This document shows positions 19,201 through 24,865 of a DNA stretch of 26,790 nucleotides, piece by piece. The notes under the pieces are model-generated. The model had not been told where the DNA came from, made no database searches, and saw nothing but the letters and a program-made list of their open reading frames with translations. Each line of letters opens with the position of its first letter. Positions within the stretch are counted from its first letter, which is position 1. The translations under genes and the position numbers were made by a program. The DNA comes from CAYNTG01 sp964400105 (GTDB taxonomy: Bacteria > UBP14 > UBA6098). The DNA lies in contig CAYNTG010000026.1 of NCBI GenBank assembly GCA_964400105.1, positions 1 through 26,790 on the forward strand, in the 5' to 3' direction.

Positions 19201-19233
19201 AAATATTGCAGAAAACTTTTTACGAATATTCAT
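10297..19233 (-). CDS. Giant secreted repeat protein (2,978 residues) with Gly-rich block and about 22 InlB/Flg_new-like repeats
   Basis: Starts at an ATG 3 bases after AAGGAG. Layout: signal peptide, 1 to about 23; helical, charged segment 30-115 (possible coiled coil); unclassified region 180-480 of the type found before DNRLRE or RHS-like modules; DNRLRE-like beta domain about 485-655; a beta-helix-like stretch 660-710 (VINIYGTIDATGSG); a Gly/Ser/Tyr-rich block 711-1044; then about 22 tandem repeats of 75-90 residues from 1045 to 2833. Repeats share a pattern such as FDHWSG or GWTGTGSVP, a GDS..V.F segment and a closing W.W or A.F strand, like Flg_new_2/InlB-B repeats. A final beta domain (2834-2978) ends INAKVYLP. 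There are no catalytic motifs and no FlgD-like sorting tail. It is probably an extracellular surface or filament-like adhesin. Function is inferred from architecture only. Confidence 0.85.
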   Translation of the reverse strand: MNIRKKFSAIFLFIGFFCVVVYAGSGVRSLNIMVTRSIDLVEPDREVQTLIDERDALALEIMTDLEAETNEDKAVKISKRLLDDLGSFEKRIFAAISTKMSGDELRAESERLDRVLREMESISPKDLAMRFSSVDGNRGCGCDGTYPVAKTPGMAGNTAVAEPSRADPVAKERDILEASTETGTMNIQSIKMGDLSDRKGKNWQDEGMFANFDPNDEVLERRNAFTKTFRIGEEDYTAVISGGPVHYRAESGAWQDIKAEFEDVGDALISGKNIFKTRFPKISTELYSIEKAEGAIRLGYFQNMRVETDEYIVLEEIEAPLRRGVLNGGKMVFAASDGFGREEIAINEIGIEHDLILDEMPAICSELPENAKFLAIDQRFVIPSDCEVILTRNPSVETGKSISVRNSEGKIICTIPLPVIREVDDRVEVFEGEKGISEAVRRERTVGDFRLVRDGDGYALTTLVPLEWLTAPDRVFPVVIDPTITCYIYSSPTTSESSGYSSGSSCYCGEYPNCGNYVKATGNNTNLGWMFFNVAAIPSGYTINSINWNAYCYSRNHPYWELREMSQRTFDCPAYRTSCTSGTVMLSQYWLSTEPTGWKSYTLNSSANSILESRLADGWFGTGIRDLDTSSSYYVFWYGFYYSSYRPYLVVDYTAVSCGTTNHGGADWIISSNTSAGGTHMNIGTFRVNSGVTLTVAAICKKLTVEADVINIYGTIDATGSGETGGTGGSGGGYAYGSEGSCHGGYGGTGGSSGSGTGGGSGGSSGGTGGCRTQDCPWHCISGDDGYNGGGGGAGGGGGGAYGGNGASGGYGAYGSGFSGASGGSYGSGGTRGYSYGSSSGYDVTWGSGGGGAGGGGGAYINGTSGSGGGRGGGEVNLVASGNLAISSSGRILTTGTSGSGGGNGAGESTNNDYNCSCDGYNGCCFDLYEVFDAAGGAAGGGGGGSGGGISIMSAGVMTLNGTLNAKGGSGGTGGIPSPSYGSCHDYSKSGAGGGGGRIKVIYSSCLSGSHTLAASVDRSGGSGGSGYSTGYSGYSGTYNTMTLPVTTVTTNPSGIQITVDGVNYTSPAEFCWLPGTSHSIGTTSPQTSGMSRYTWTSWSDGGAITHNIVSPYSGTATYTANFNYQYLFVFEAHTSLGSALSSSNYATVTVDGGGHGVWDGHDYSVWVSGGSSHLYSFSGTSSASGSSHRWFCSSPPSGTASSGDTIRAYYKEQWWFDINENGHSSPCAGLEGWFDNGTTTHGCVNDSFVVVGSTRYTFDHWDLDASGTRSSASNTVTMTAARTARANWRSEYLVTFKANTVTSGTDLSSSNYATVYVDGTPHQIWDGHDWTTYFSIGTSHSYSYSWTSSGSGVDHRWYCPAPPSGTVTSAGTITGDYREQWWFDIEPGAHSSPCAGCEGFHDHGRVVSGCVNDSVIVAGDTRYIFDHWSGDVTGTHSSASNNVTMNAPRTAVANWRTEYRLTLNYTGCSPAIPTQTGAGWYPAGSNPAITTEDPIFDGMMRRYDFTEWSGGSFGDSHSSATTILMDAPHTAVADYELSEVTVVVRTDGTADSVDVDGAGYISPHSVIWLTGSSHSISTDSIQYDGSDTRYIFFDWEDGVSARTRTITPVTDSTFTANFNTQYYLTVDNGGHGVVTGSGWFYESSTPGFSSSEIADVTTRERWVFDHWEGTGSISYTGESNPASCAMNSPIVETALWLRQFRISIYGGGYGSATPAAGSHWLFEDSLATASITTPDTIAHTYCTGWTGMGSVPASGSDTVVTWTVDDSGAVEWQWALQIMLIVESEYPGVVPAGTTFYDSGTHINATCPGETVSVAPGHRAIRLGWTATGSAPASGDSGRVEFDITETTTITWNWRTEFKLTVINPGDHDSPTPTAGEHWCVRDTTIIAWVTSPDGIWYSLGYHGTGSVPHYSPSTYSYFVMDEPSSITWNWEDYTSVTSLTITSVTDSIWPEPGTYWYHLGATVDCSTISDTVFYPFSTDMRYVLDGWTGTGDCPVSGDSGHVSFDIYTYSDLNWLWTQQVEVTVSSDGSHGDPVPAEGERWFDIGDTVSFSVTSPDGGFWCIGYDGTGSISGGLLDSFVVVLDSPGTVNWLWSDDISRLVVHSDWDDPYPPAGTTNYLTGTTIDANIDTYVPLGPGRRMTCTGWAAAGTGIPTSGDSSHVVWDIFGYTELYWFFKQEMSVVVTSSHGLPIPPIGTTWFDSSTTIDASVVSPIGDWYCIGWTGTGSAPSGFGTSFGFDLDYPATIDWAWELATGEVCTLIVLSPHGHPTPAGTLLVPEGTYIRATVEDSIFDFGWQVCSGWIGTGSVPTVGDSNAVDFTIDENSVITWMWNGEIRWPLTVISMGGFGTPIPPMGLHWVPDDTAITFSVASSDAGYICTGWNGEGSVPSHGYDTLFSANILMASRVTWLWEEMIDVVTLTVTSDFGAPEPHRGVSYHTIGRHIVAFVEDTIPDGDGIMRLCSGWRGTHSVPTGGDSSHFEFDITENSMADWQWVNNYNIDLDFIGCGTGIPSQYGEGWYIQGETAYIGTDSVVDVGGTHFVFDRWEDGPVLPDTFNTDLTVDSTYDIKAVYTRGAQVIIKKNPLHTEGYIEVDGHRHYGVDQITLWWCIGSMHDISVTDFDSTATIRWTFDHWSDGGAISHTVGPISSDMTLIAHYNRQFLIVLEKDPLEDAYGRLGFGYLPMVGYYAECWFAADDSTYIACSDTDYSTGGIDRWIFDEWSDGGSRIHQIHIVEPETLRAQYFTQRTLFIRKNPDENNGWITIGDTSCVDCSGLIRWVDQGGTYWVEVSPMDIDDYNDTVFYFDSFSDGGTNGHDYGPIESSDLLVAFYDPVEVNLAICLDTNYINLDSMLLSQVITTDLSQMIRVENCGDVGCTWGLFISFPGLSWSAGIGPDYNKFCMRGIFNTDIVVSPITFHPIYDYVRSTITWASDVYLGPDGWNIEVDGERSMWLQFFSPTLSSTYGMQRIILTINAKVYLP
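14852..15850 (-). repeat. Tandem duplication of a two-repeat unit within the giant gene
   Basis: Residues about 1128-1293 and 1294-1460 are successive copies of the same two-repeat unit. Both open with an SSSNYATV.VDG segment and a WDGHD motif, continue with DHRWYCPAPPSG or SHRWFCSSPPSG, then EQWWFDI, HSSPCAG, CVNDS and SSASN.VTM. This level of similarity exceeds that between other repeats, so this is the most recent internal expansion. Confidence 0.75.
16100..17103 (-). repeat. Gly-rich coding block of the giant gene
   Basis: About 330 codons are dominated by Gly, Ser and Tyr (runs such as GGGGAGGGGGGAYGG and GGSGGSGYSTG), with interspersed beta-strand-like segments (LNLVASG-type, AISSSGRILTTG, GVMTLNGTLNAKGG). 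The DNA shows as runs of CCGCCACC on the plus strand. The alternation of Gly-rich loops and short hydrophobic strands suggests a repetitive beta-helix or a Gly-loop surface, not random coil. Confidence 0.7.
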
Positions 19234-19289
19234 AAGCTCCTTCTATTTCTGAGCGATCTTTGGAAGGTCAAATTCAATCATACACACTC

Positions 19290-19318
19290 AATATAAAGCG
19301 TATTCGCATTAGATTCAA
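19290..19318 (-). promoter_or_regulatory. Promoter of the giant repeat protein gene
   Basis: TTGAAT (19313-19318), 17 bp, then TATATT (19290-19295) on the minus strand, about 57 bp before the ATG. It is a strong sigma70-like match and lies between the upstream gene's terminator and this gene. Confidence 0.65.
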
Positions 19319-19347
19319 GTTCTAAGTATCTACTGAAAAAATTCATG

Positions 19348-19380
19348 AAAAAAAAGGCGCGATATATAAACGCGCCTTTT
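19348..19380 (-). terminator. Intrinsic terminator of the VWA-domain protein gene
   Basis: A perfect 10-bp stem, AAAAGGCGCG (19352-19361) with CGCGCCTTTT (19371-19380), has a 9-base AT loop. On the minus strand eight T residues follow (complement of 19348-19355). It starts about 20 bases after the stop codon at 19401. Confidence 0.9.
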
Positions 19381-19400
19381 AAAATCGAGATTCGGTCGAT

Positions 19401-22400
19401 CTAACGCATTAAAAGGACGGTGCCGCTGCAAACCACCTCGCCTTCGTTGTCGATTATAAATAGATATAGCCCCGGCGCAGCAATCTCTCCGGCATTCGAG
19501 CGACCATCCCACGAAACATATCCCTCCCCCGACTCCCAAACAAGCTCGTTACGCAGGTCGAAGATACGAATAATCCCACGGCCTACGGCCATATATGGAT
19601 ATGTGAACATAACGATATCGTTCACGCCGTCGCCGTTGGCAGTGAATGGATTCGGGTAGTAATTGCAGCTCGTAACCGATGGGAAAAAGCACCAATGTAT
19701 CGGATCCATGACGTTATGGTCGCCGTAATCGGGCACGATGTCCGCCGCCGACAGTGTGATGCAAATGCTGTCGTTGTTCGGCCACACGATTCCCTCGTCC
19801 TCAGGTCGGAAACGGAACATCTCGCCGTCGCCATCGTATGAAATCCCCGGTGCGCCCCATATGAATGTATCCGCGTCGTTAAGAATCATCTCTATCGACG
19901 CCGGATCGACCGCTCTGTGGACATCCCAGAGCCGCACCGTAACGTCGTGGTCCAGATCGAGAACAACAGACCCCTGCGGAGGATCGAGTGTTCCGGGAAC
20001 CGGCGGAGTGAGATCGACGAAGAACTTCCAATAAACCGGCGTCGCGGCATCGCCGGTCATGTCGAGCGCCTGCTTGAGGCTGCATGCAACCCACATTCCA
20101 TCGGTGAAGAACTCCGATGAGGGTGGCACGAATTTCATGGTATCGATGGCAAATGTAAGTGCGCCGTCGCCGACAGTATGATCGATACCGTTCACGCAAA
20201 AAATGATGCTCGAAGCATCCACGCCCTGCACCGAATCGACGATCGTCATCACGATCTGCTGATCTTCGTTGGTCGAGACCTCCAAATGCTGAGGATATAC
20301 GATCTGCGGGATCGGGCCGCGAATAATATGTATCGTAAACGTGTCCGACCAGCAACAGGTTCGGTCGTCGATGAAACCGCCGTCGGTGTCGTTATCGCAT
20401 GCATAGACCGCGAAAATAAAATCGTCTGACTCATGACGTCCACCGATAGGAATATCAGTTTTAAATGTATCGCCGGCGGAGAGCGACATAGTTACTGAAC
20501 CCGTAAAATCGATGTCTAGCTCACCATCGGTATCCCAGATAAGATAAACTCCCTGAGAATCTGTATCGTCTAATGGGTCATAAACCCCTGATAGGTCGTC
20601 GATTATCACCATCCAAATATTGAAATCCTCCCCCTCGACCACGGATTGCGGGCCGACGAACTCGAACTCCGGGCAGAGCGTGTCGTCATCGACCACGGCA
20701 AAACACCACTCGACCGGATTCATCGAATTCGGGCCTTCATCGATGTCTTCATAATCCGGCAGATCCATAGCGCGGATCACGGAGACGCAAATCGTATCGA
20801 AGAAGCTGTTGACTATCGGCGGATCGGCGAGTCTCGGATCGAGCGAGAAATCTTCACCGTCGATCCATGTTACGCCGGGGGAATGGATGTTAAACGTCCG
20901 AATCACCGGTGGATATACATTTCGCCCGGCGACATTGGAATATGTAAAGAGAACCGACTCTTCGTTCAGCCCTGAAAAATCGTCCTTGATCCTGAACCCG
21001 ACCATCTCGTATGGGTCCTCCGTGTGGGAATCCGGCGGTGGAATCTGTTCCAAAACCCTCGGAGGTTCGAGGTCCGCACCCCACAACCATCTCAAAGGTC
21101 CGATCCACGGAAGGTTGCCCTGAGAATCCATTACCCTCGCCAAAATAACATCGACTATCTGGTCGTCCGACCATGCCGAAATGGGGCTGAATGTTAAGAT
21201 CGGTGAGTCGTAAACCAATTCGAGATCGGCCGTCGTGAACATATTTCCCTCGACGACCAGTTGTATCGAAGACTCATCGACCGAGTCCTCGAATTCGATC
21301 TCCGAGAAATTTAATATGATCTTCTGGAACGGGACGCTGGAGATCGGGAATGTATGCGTCGAAACGGTGTCGGGATGAGGTTCTATTATCGCCGAAAGAG
21401 GGCTGCACGGCGCGAGATAATCGAATTCGTCGTCGTCGTCGAGATCGAACTCATCAATCGATGCCTCGATCTCGATATGCCGCATATCGCACGCCGCCAC
21501 CGGATGGCTCGTGCTCCACCGGACATAGTATCCGCCGCTGATATTCTCGACGATCTGTGTGAGGATCGTATCGAAATCGGTGCTCGCTTCGTAGAATGCG
21601 CCGCCCGTCTCGGCGGTGATGCTCCCCGGACCGTAATAAATGCCGTCCATTTCGTCTGAATCGAACCATGTCGGGAAATAACCGCGAACGGTATCGAGTA
21701 TCACGAAAGCGATAGCGTCATAAGAAAGAATCGCGCTATAAAGGTCGGCATAGGTTTCATCGGAATACGATGTAGATGTTGGGTCTCCGATATAATGAGG
21801 ACACGCATCTGAAACCATGCAAACGACTATCCTCGCACCCGGCCGGAAATGCATCGACTCGAGAGCGTCGATGATGGCGTCGTAGGCCACCTCCGGGCCG
21901 TCGCCGCCACCAGATGAACCCAACGACGCAATCCAGCCTTGAAACTCCACTGCATCGCCTGTAAGATCGAGGCCGTATGGGAAATTCACAATATCGGCAA
22001 ATGTTACCAGTCCAAGTCGATAGTCGATGCCGGAGACGGCGAGCGATTCCGCAAAAGATATACATCGAGTCCTAACCTCGGCGATAAGTCTAGACATCGA
22101 GCCGGTCGTGTCGATAACCCATATGATGTCCGCCGCACCTCCGCTGCCGAGGCTGTTGACGATAAGAGGATACTGCTCGTCGCTGTTCATCCAGACGCGA
22201 AAATTCTCCTCGTGAAGCCCCTCGATCATTCGGTCGTCCTCGTCCTCGACTGAGCAATACGAGCTGATAAACGGAAAATTCGCCGGATTGACCGACTCGA
22301 TGGCTATCGTCATATCGAGCGGCGGGGGAATCTCGATGCTAAACGTCCAGCAGAACTCGTTCGTATTTGGGCCGCAATCGCCGCCGACAATATCGGCCCC

Positions 22401-23300
22401 TCCGATACAGACGCTGACAACCTCGTGAAGATCGAATGAAACGCCAGCATAACTCCCATACCAGAAAAGCGTGTCGTTACGGAAACGCACGGGCGCGTCG
22501 CCCCAATTAAATGTATCGCCATCGACGATAAAATAAAGCGAAAGGGTGTCGTAATCGGTAAGGTCGTCGTGGATGCTTGCGTAAATGGTCGGCGCGAATT
22601 CGCGCGTTATACCGCCAGCGGATGGAAGAAGATCGCTGAAAACCGGGCCGGTCGTGTCCATTAAAAACGTGCAATCGAACGGCGGCGAAAGGATGTGGTT
22701 TCCGACCGTGTCCGCCAGATCCGTAAGCGAGATATGTATCTCCCCTTCGGGATAACCGCCCACGGGAGTCCAGAGGATAAGCGAGTCGCCCAGTAACGTT
22801 AGCTCCGATGAGGATATGGTGTATGTAGAGGAGCCGACGATGAGTTCTATGCTCATCGAATCGATCCCGCTGATATCATCGACCTCTATCGCAATTGGCA
22901 GATCGTTGCATGCCGTGGTCTCGTTACATGCGGGCCAAAGCAAAGACGCCGTCGGCGGATCGCTCTCCGAAGTAACAAAAAGGCCGCCGATGAGCGTATC
23001 TGTGAATCCGCCGGGATTTGTGATTATTACGTCGTGAAATCCGAGAGGAGCCGCGCCGGTAACGACGACGGACGCGCGGGCGTTGATACCGCTGAGTCTA
23101 AGTGTGCCGGTAACGATAATCCCGCTTCCGAAATCGCTCGTTATTCCGGTGATAAAACCGGAGCCGTAAAGATTGATATCCAACGCCGCGCCGATACCGA
23201 CTGTATCCGGGTCGATCATAGTAAGTGTGGGCGTTTGAGCGATGAGGGTGAGCGAGATTAATGTAAAAATAAGTATAAAGAATCCAACGCGGTTTATCAT
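19401..23300 (-). CDS. Secreted VWA-domain, Ig-like multidomain protein with FlgD-like C-terminal domain
   Basis: 1,299 residues from the ATG at 23300, which has GGAGGG 5 bases upstream; an ATG 7 codons earlier would bury that site. Signal peptide MINRVGFFILIFTLISLTLIAQ. IPT/TIG-like domain about 23-112 (YGSGF...VVTGAAPLGFHDVIITNPGG). Ig-like modules to about 380. VWA domain about 393-590 with MIDAS motif D397-T-T399-G-S401 (VIDTTGSMS), a metal-dependent adhesion site. Further Ig-like modules follow, several with DDxSG turns. The C-terminal 88 residues hold YPNPFTANGDGVND, IRIFDLRNELV, WDGRSNAGEIAAPGLYLF and a final LLMR. That tail is the FlgD-like/CHU_C type linked to type IX secretion in Bacteroidota and found widely in candidate phyla. 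Probably a cell-surface or exported adhesin. No secretion machinery is in the window, so the export route is inferred. Confidence 0.85.
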   Translation of the reverse strand: MINRVGFFILIFTLISLTLIAQTPTLTMIDPDTVGIGAALDINLYGSGFITGITSDFGSGIIVTGTLRLSGINARASVVVTGAAPLGFHDVIITNPGGFTDTLIGGLFVTSESDPPTASLLWPACNETTACNDLPIAIEVDDISGIDSMSIELIVGSSTYTISSSELTLLGDSLILWTPVGGYPEGEIHISLTDLADTVGNHILSPPFDCTFLMDTTGPVFSDLLPSAGGITREFAPTIYASIHDDLTDYDTLSLYFIVDGDTFNWGDAPVRFRNDTLFWYGSYAGVSFDLHEVVSVCIGGADIVGGDCGPNTNEFCWTFSIEIPPPLDMTIAIESVNPANFPFISSYCSVEDEDDRMIEGLHEENFRVWMNSDEQYPLIVNSLGSGGAADIIWVIDTTGSMSRLIAEVRTRCISFAESLAVSGIDYRLGLVTFADIVNFPYGLDLTGDAVEFQGWIASLGSSGGGDGPEVAYDAIIDALESMHFRPGARIVVCMVSDACPHYIGDPTSTSYSDETYADLYSAILSYDAIAFVILDTVRGYFPTWFDSDEMDGIYYGPGSITAETGGAFYEASTDFDTILTQIVENISGGYYVRWSTSHPVAACDMRHIEIEASIDEFDLDDDDEFDYLAPCSPLSAIIEPHPDTVSTHTFPISSVPFQKIILNFSEIEFEDSVDESSIQLVVEGNMFTTADLELVYDSPILTFSPISAWSDDQIVDVILARVMDSQGNLPWIGPLRWLWGADLEPPRVLEQIPPPDSHTEDPYEMVGFRIKDDFSGLNEESVLFTYSNVAGRNVYPPVIRTFNIHSPGVTWIDGEDFSLDPRLADPPIVNSFFDTICVSVIRAMDLPDYEDIDEGPNSMNPVEWCFAVVDDDTLCPEFEFVGPQSVVEGEDFNIWMVIIDDLSGVYDPLDDTDSQGVYLIWDTDGELDIDFTGSVTMSLSAGDTFKTDIPIGGRHESDDFIFAVYACDNDTDGGFIDDRTCCWSDTFTIHIIRGPIPQIVYPQHLEVSTNEDQQIVMTIVDSVQGVDASSIIFCVNGIDHTVGDGALTFAIDTMKFVPPSSEFFTDGMWVACSLKQALDMTGDAATPVYWKFFVDLTPPVPGTLDPPQGSVVLDLDHDVTVRLWDVHRAVDPASIEMILNDADTFIWGAPGISYDGDGEMFRFRPEDEGIVWPNNDSICITLSAADIVPDYGDHNVMDPIHWCFFPSVTSCNYYPNPFTANGDGVNDIVMFTYPYMAVGRGIIRIFDLRNELVWESGEGYVSWDGRSNAGEIAAPGLYLFIIDNEGEVVCSGTVLLMR

Positions 23301-23370
23301 AATGTCCCTCCAAAAAGGCAAACGATCACAATTTCGGGCTTATCAGTCCGAAACGATCTCTTATTCATCA

Positions 23371-23399
23371 AATATACTTTCCTACTTAAATATTGTCAA
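23371..23399 (-). promoter_or_regulatory. Promoter of the VWA-domain protein gene
   Basis: A perfect -35 TTGACA (23394-23399), 17-bp spacer and -10 TATATT (23371-23376) on the minus strand, the best sigma70 match in the window. The implied leader (about 60 bases) contains a small hairpin, TTTCGG/CCGAAA (23332-23337 with 23348-23353). The -35 box lies 3 bp from the edge of the 208-bp repeat. Confidence 0.8.
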
Positions 23400-23402
23400 T
23401 GT

Positions 23403-23610
23403 AATTCCGGGGGCAAATCTTTTTTCACGGGAGTATAGCGCCATGTTCGAAACCGATATATGTTCGGAAAAGCTGCCCGGCGGCGAGCGTGAATTCCCAT
23501 GATCCATCGAATGCTCGCGCGATGCTTAAACGCGCGATCTGGCCGGTAGTGCTGCTCATCGAGGCCAATCGAATTTCGAGACCGACGTCGCCGATGAGCT
23601 GTTTCGGCGT
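23403..23610. repeat. 208-bp direct repeat, copy 1
   Basis: Base-for-base identical to 24658-24865 (offset 1,255). Flanking bases differ on both sides. Together with the second copy it encloses 23611-24657, which carries one AT-richer gene. Confidence 0.95.
23425..23610 (-). pseudogene. Duplicated 3' fragment of the Omp85-like gene
   Basis: This part of repeat copy 1 encodes the last 61 residues of the outer-membrane protein (from TPKQLIGDVG to the final GAILP and TGA). It has no start: in-frame TAA lies a few bases upstream of the junction, so it cannot be translated as a fusion. It probably marks where the original gene ended before the insertion. Confidence 0.9.
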
Positions 23611-23660
23611 GCCTGATTAAACTATATCCGCCAGAGCGAATTTTATTAGTCAGCGTAGTT

Positions 23661-24497
23661 TTACCACCACAGGCCACCAGTTACTTTTCCGTTACTATCA
23701 ACGAAAATTGGCGAGATATTCCTAAAACTTTCGTCCCACGAATTTGAAGGATCAGCGAATACGCGAAAACCCCTATTGTCATTAATCATCTTATATGTAA
23801 ACCTCATCCGATAACTCGGTTCGTCTATATCTAACCCAAGAGAATTCCAATTTGAGTTCTCAGTAGAAGCATCGTTAAATTGTCCTGACTGTGGATATTC
23901 TCCGGTTTCTTCATAGTAATATTCTGCGCATTCCCAAATCTGTTTTGAGGTCATTTTTGCCATACTTATTACAGAACCCCAAACTTTTCCGAAAAGCTCC
24001 CAAAGATCGTATATGTCTATATTATTCTCTTCTTCATCCCACCAATCAATAGCAGCTGATAACCTCATCGGTCTTTGGAACCGCACAGTATTAAACAATG
24101 CTTTGCTATACAAAGCGTTTAATGATGGGTCCCGCTGTCGGAAATAATAAGGGCATTCCGGTTTATGCGTTTCGATAAAATCAATTATTCTCCTGTCTGT
24201 AATATGCTCAGGAGGAATATATAGAAAAGAAAGGAACTCATCAGTTTTTGGAGACCTTCCGTTTTCGTAATAGAACACGTTTTGACCCGATAATACTAAA
24301 CCTTCAATTATCTGAGTTGTGTCAGTGAAGTTATTGGTTCTTTTTAAAATATTGCCGCAGAACCCTCCCCATCCGTCGTTTATATCCATACATATTTGCA
24401 TGCACGTCTCAGAAAAAATATCTTGCTGCTCCGCAAATGGTGAATTGGCCGAAAACGCTATAAGCAAGCACACTATTATAGAAACCTCAATTCTCAT
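23661..24497 (-). CDS. Secreted protein of unknown function on a probable inserted segment
   Basis: 278 residues that I do not recognise. A signal peptide is clear (MRIEVSIIVCLLIAFSANSPFAEQ). The start has AGGGGG 5-6 bases upstream. The middle is rich in aromatic and acidic residues with scattered Cys (CMQICMDINDGWGGFCG, CPYYF, WECAEYYYEE). Residues about 190-278 follow a type IV pilin/pseudopilin-like pattern: AEYYYEETGEYPQSG, then WNSLGLDIDEP, a strand FTYKMIND, FRVFADPS, and SPIFVDSNGKVTGG at the end. However, the N-terminal prepilin helix is absent. Base composition is clearly more AT-rich than neighbours, and the recurrent TCGA/ATCG words of the region are scarce, which suggests foreign origin. 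It lies between the two 208-bp repeats. No function is assigned. Confidence 0.72.
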   Translation of the reverse strand: MRIEVSIIVCLLIAFSANSPFAEQQDIFSETCMQICMDINDGWGGFCGNILKRTNNFTDTTQIIEGLVLSGQNVFYYENGRSPKTDEFLSFLYIPPEHITDRRIIDFIETHKPECPYYFRQRDPSLNALYSKALFNTVRFQRPMRLSAAIDWWDEEENNIDIYDLWELFGKVWGSVISMAKMTSKQIWECAEYYYEETGEYPQSGQFNDASTENSNWNSLGLDIDEPSYRMRFTYKMINDNRGFRVFADPSNSWDESFRNISPIFVDSNGKVTGGLWW

Positions 24498-24506
24498 TTG
24501 TTCCCC

Positions 24507-24539
24507 CTAACTTTGGTTATAGATAATCGCTCTTTTCAC
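24507..24539 (-). CDS. Possible 10-residue leader peptide
   Basis: GAGGAG followed by AATAAA and GTG opens an 11-codon frame reading roughly MKRAIIYNQS and ending TAG at 24507. That stop lies 10 bases before the ATG of the 278-residue gene, just ahead of its Shine-Dalgarno AGGGGG. Its ribosome site is stronger than most in the window, so it may couple translation to the next gene. It could also be a chance match. Confidence 0.25.
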   Translation of the reverse strand: MKRAIIYNQS

Positions 24540-24572
24540 TTTATTCTCCTCTTTAAGTTTTTTCCTGCCCTC

Positions 24573-24600
24573 AATATACTCCATTTACCGCAACGCACAA
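24573..24600 (-). promoter_or_regulatory. Possible promoter of the inserted secreted-protein gene
   Basis: TTGTGC (24595-24600), 16 bp, TATATT (24573-24578) on the minus strand, about 75 bp before the ATG. The bases around the -10 box (TATATTGAG) match those of the giant-gene promoter. Confidence 0.45.
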
Positions 24601-24657
24601 GAGAAATTCCCCTCTTAATGTCGGGTCAAGAGTGGGATACCATCTCTATTTACCACC

Positions 24658-24865
24658 AATTCCGGGGGCAAATCTTTTTTCACGGGAGTATAGCGCCATG
24701 TTCGAAACCGATATATGTTCGGAAAAGCTGCCCGGCGGCGAGCGTGAATTCCCATGATCCATCGAATGCTCGCGCGATGCTTAAACGCGCGATCTGGCCG
24801 GTAGTGCTGCTCATCGAGGCCAATCGAATTTCGAGACCGACGTCGCCGATGAGCTGTTTCGGCGT
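24658..24865. repeat. 208-bp direct repeat, copy 2
   Basis: Identical to 23403-23610 in the same orientation. This copy is the functional 3' end of the Omp85-like gene plus 22 bases after its stop codon. Confidence 0.95.

Noticed and set aside
23396..23677. Frame with RSGGYSLIRHAET, resembling the histidine-phosphatase motif
   Set aside because: It spans the end of the 278-residue gene and the junction into the 208-bp repeat out of frame; the RHAET part is produced by the repeat read in the wrong frame, so it is coincidence.
23403..24865. Insertion sequence bounded by terminal repeats
   Set aside because: The repeats are direct, not inverted, one copy is the real 3' end of a gene, and no transposase lies between them.
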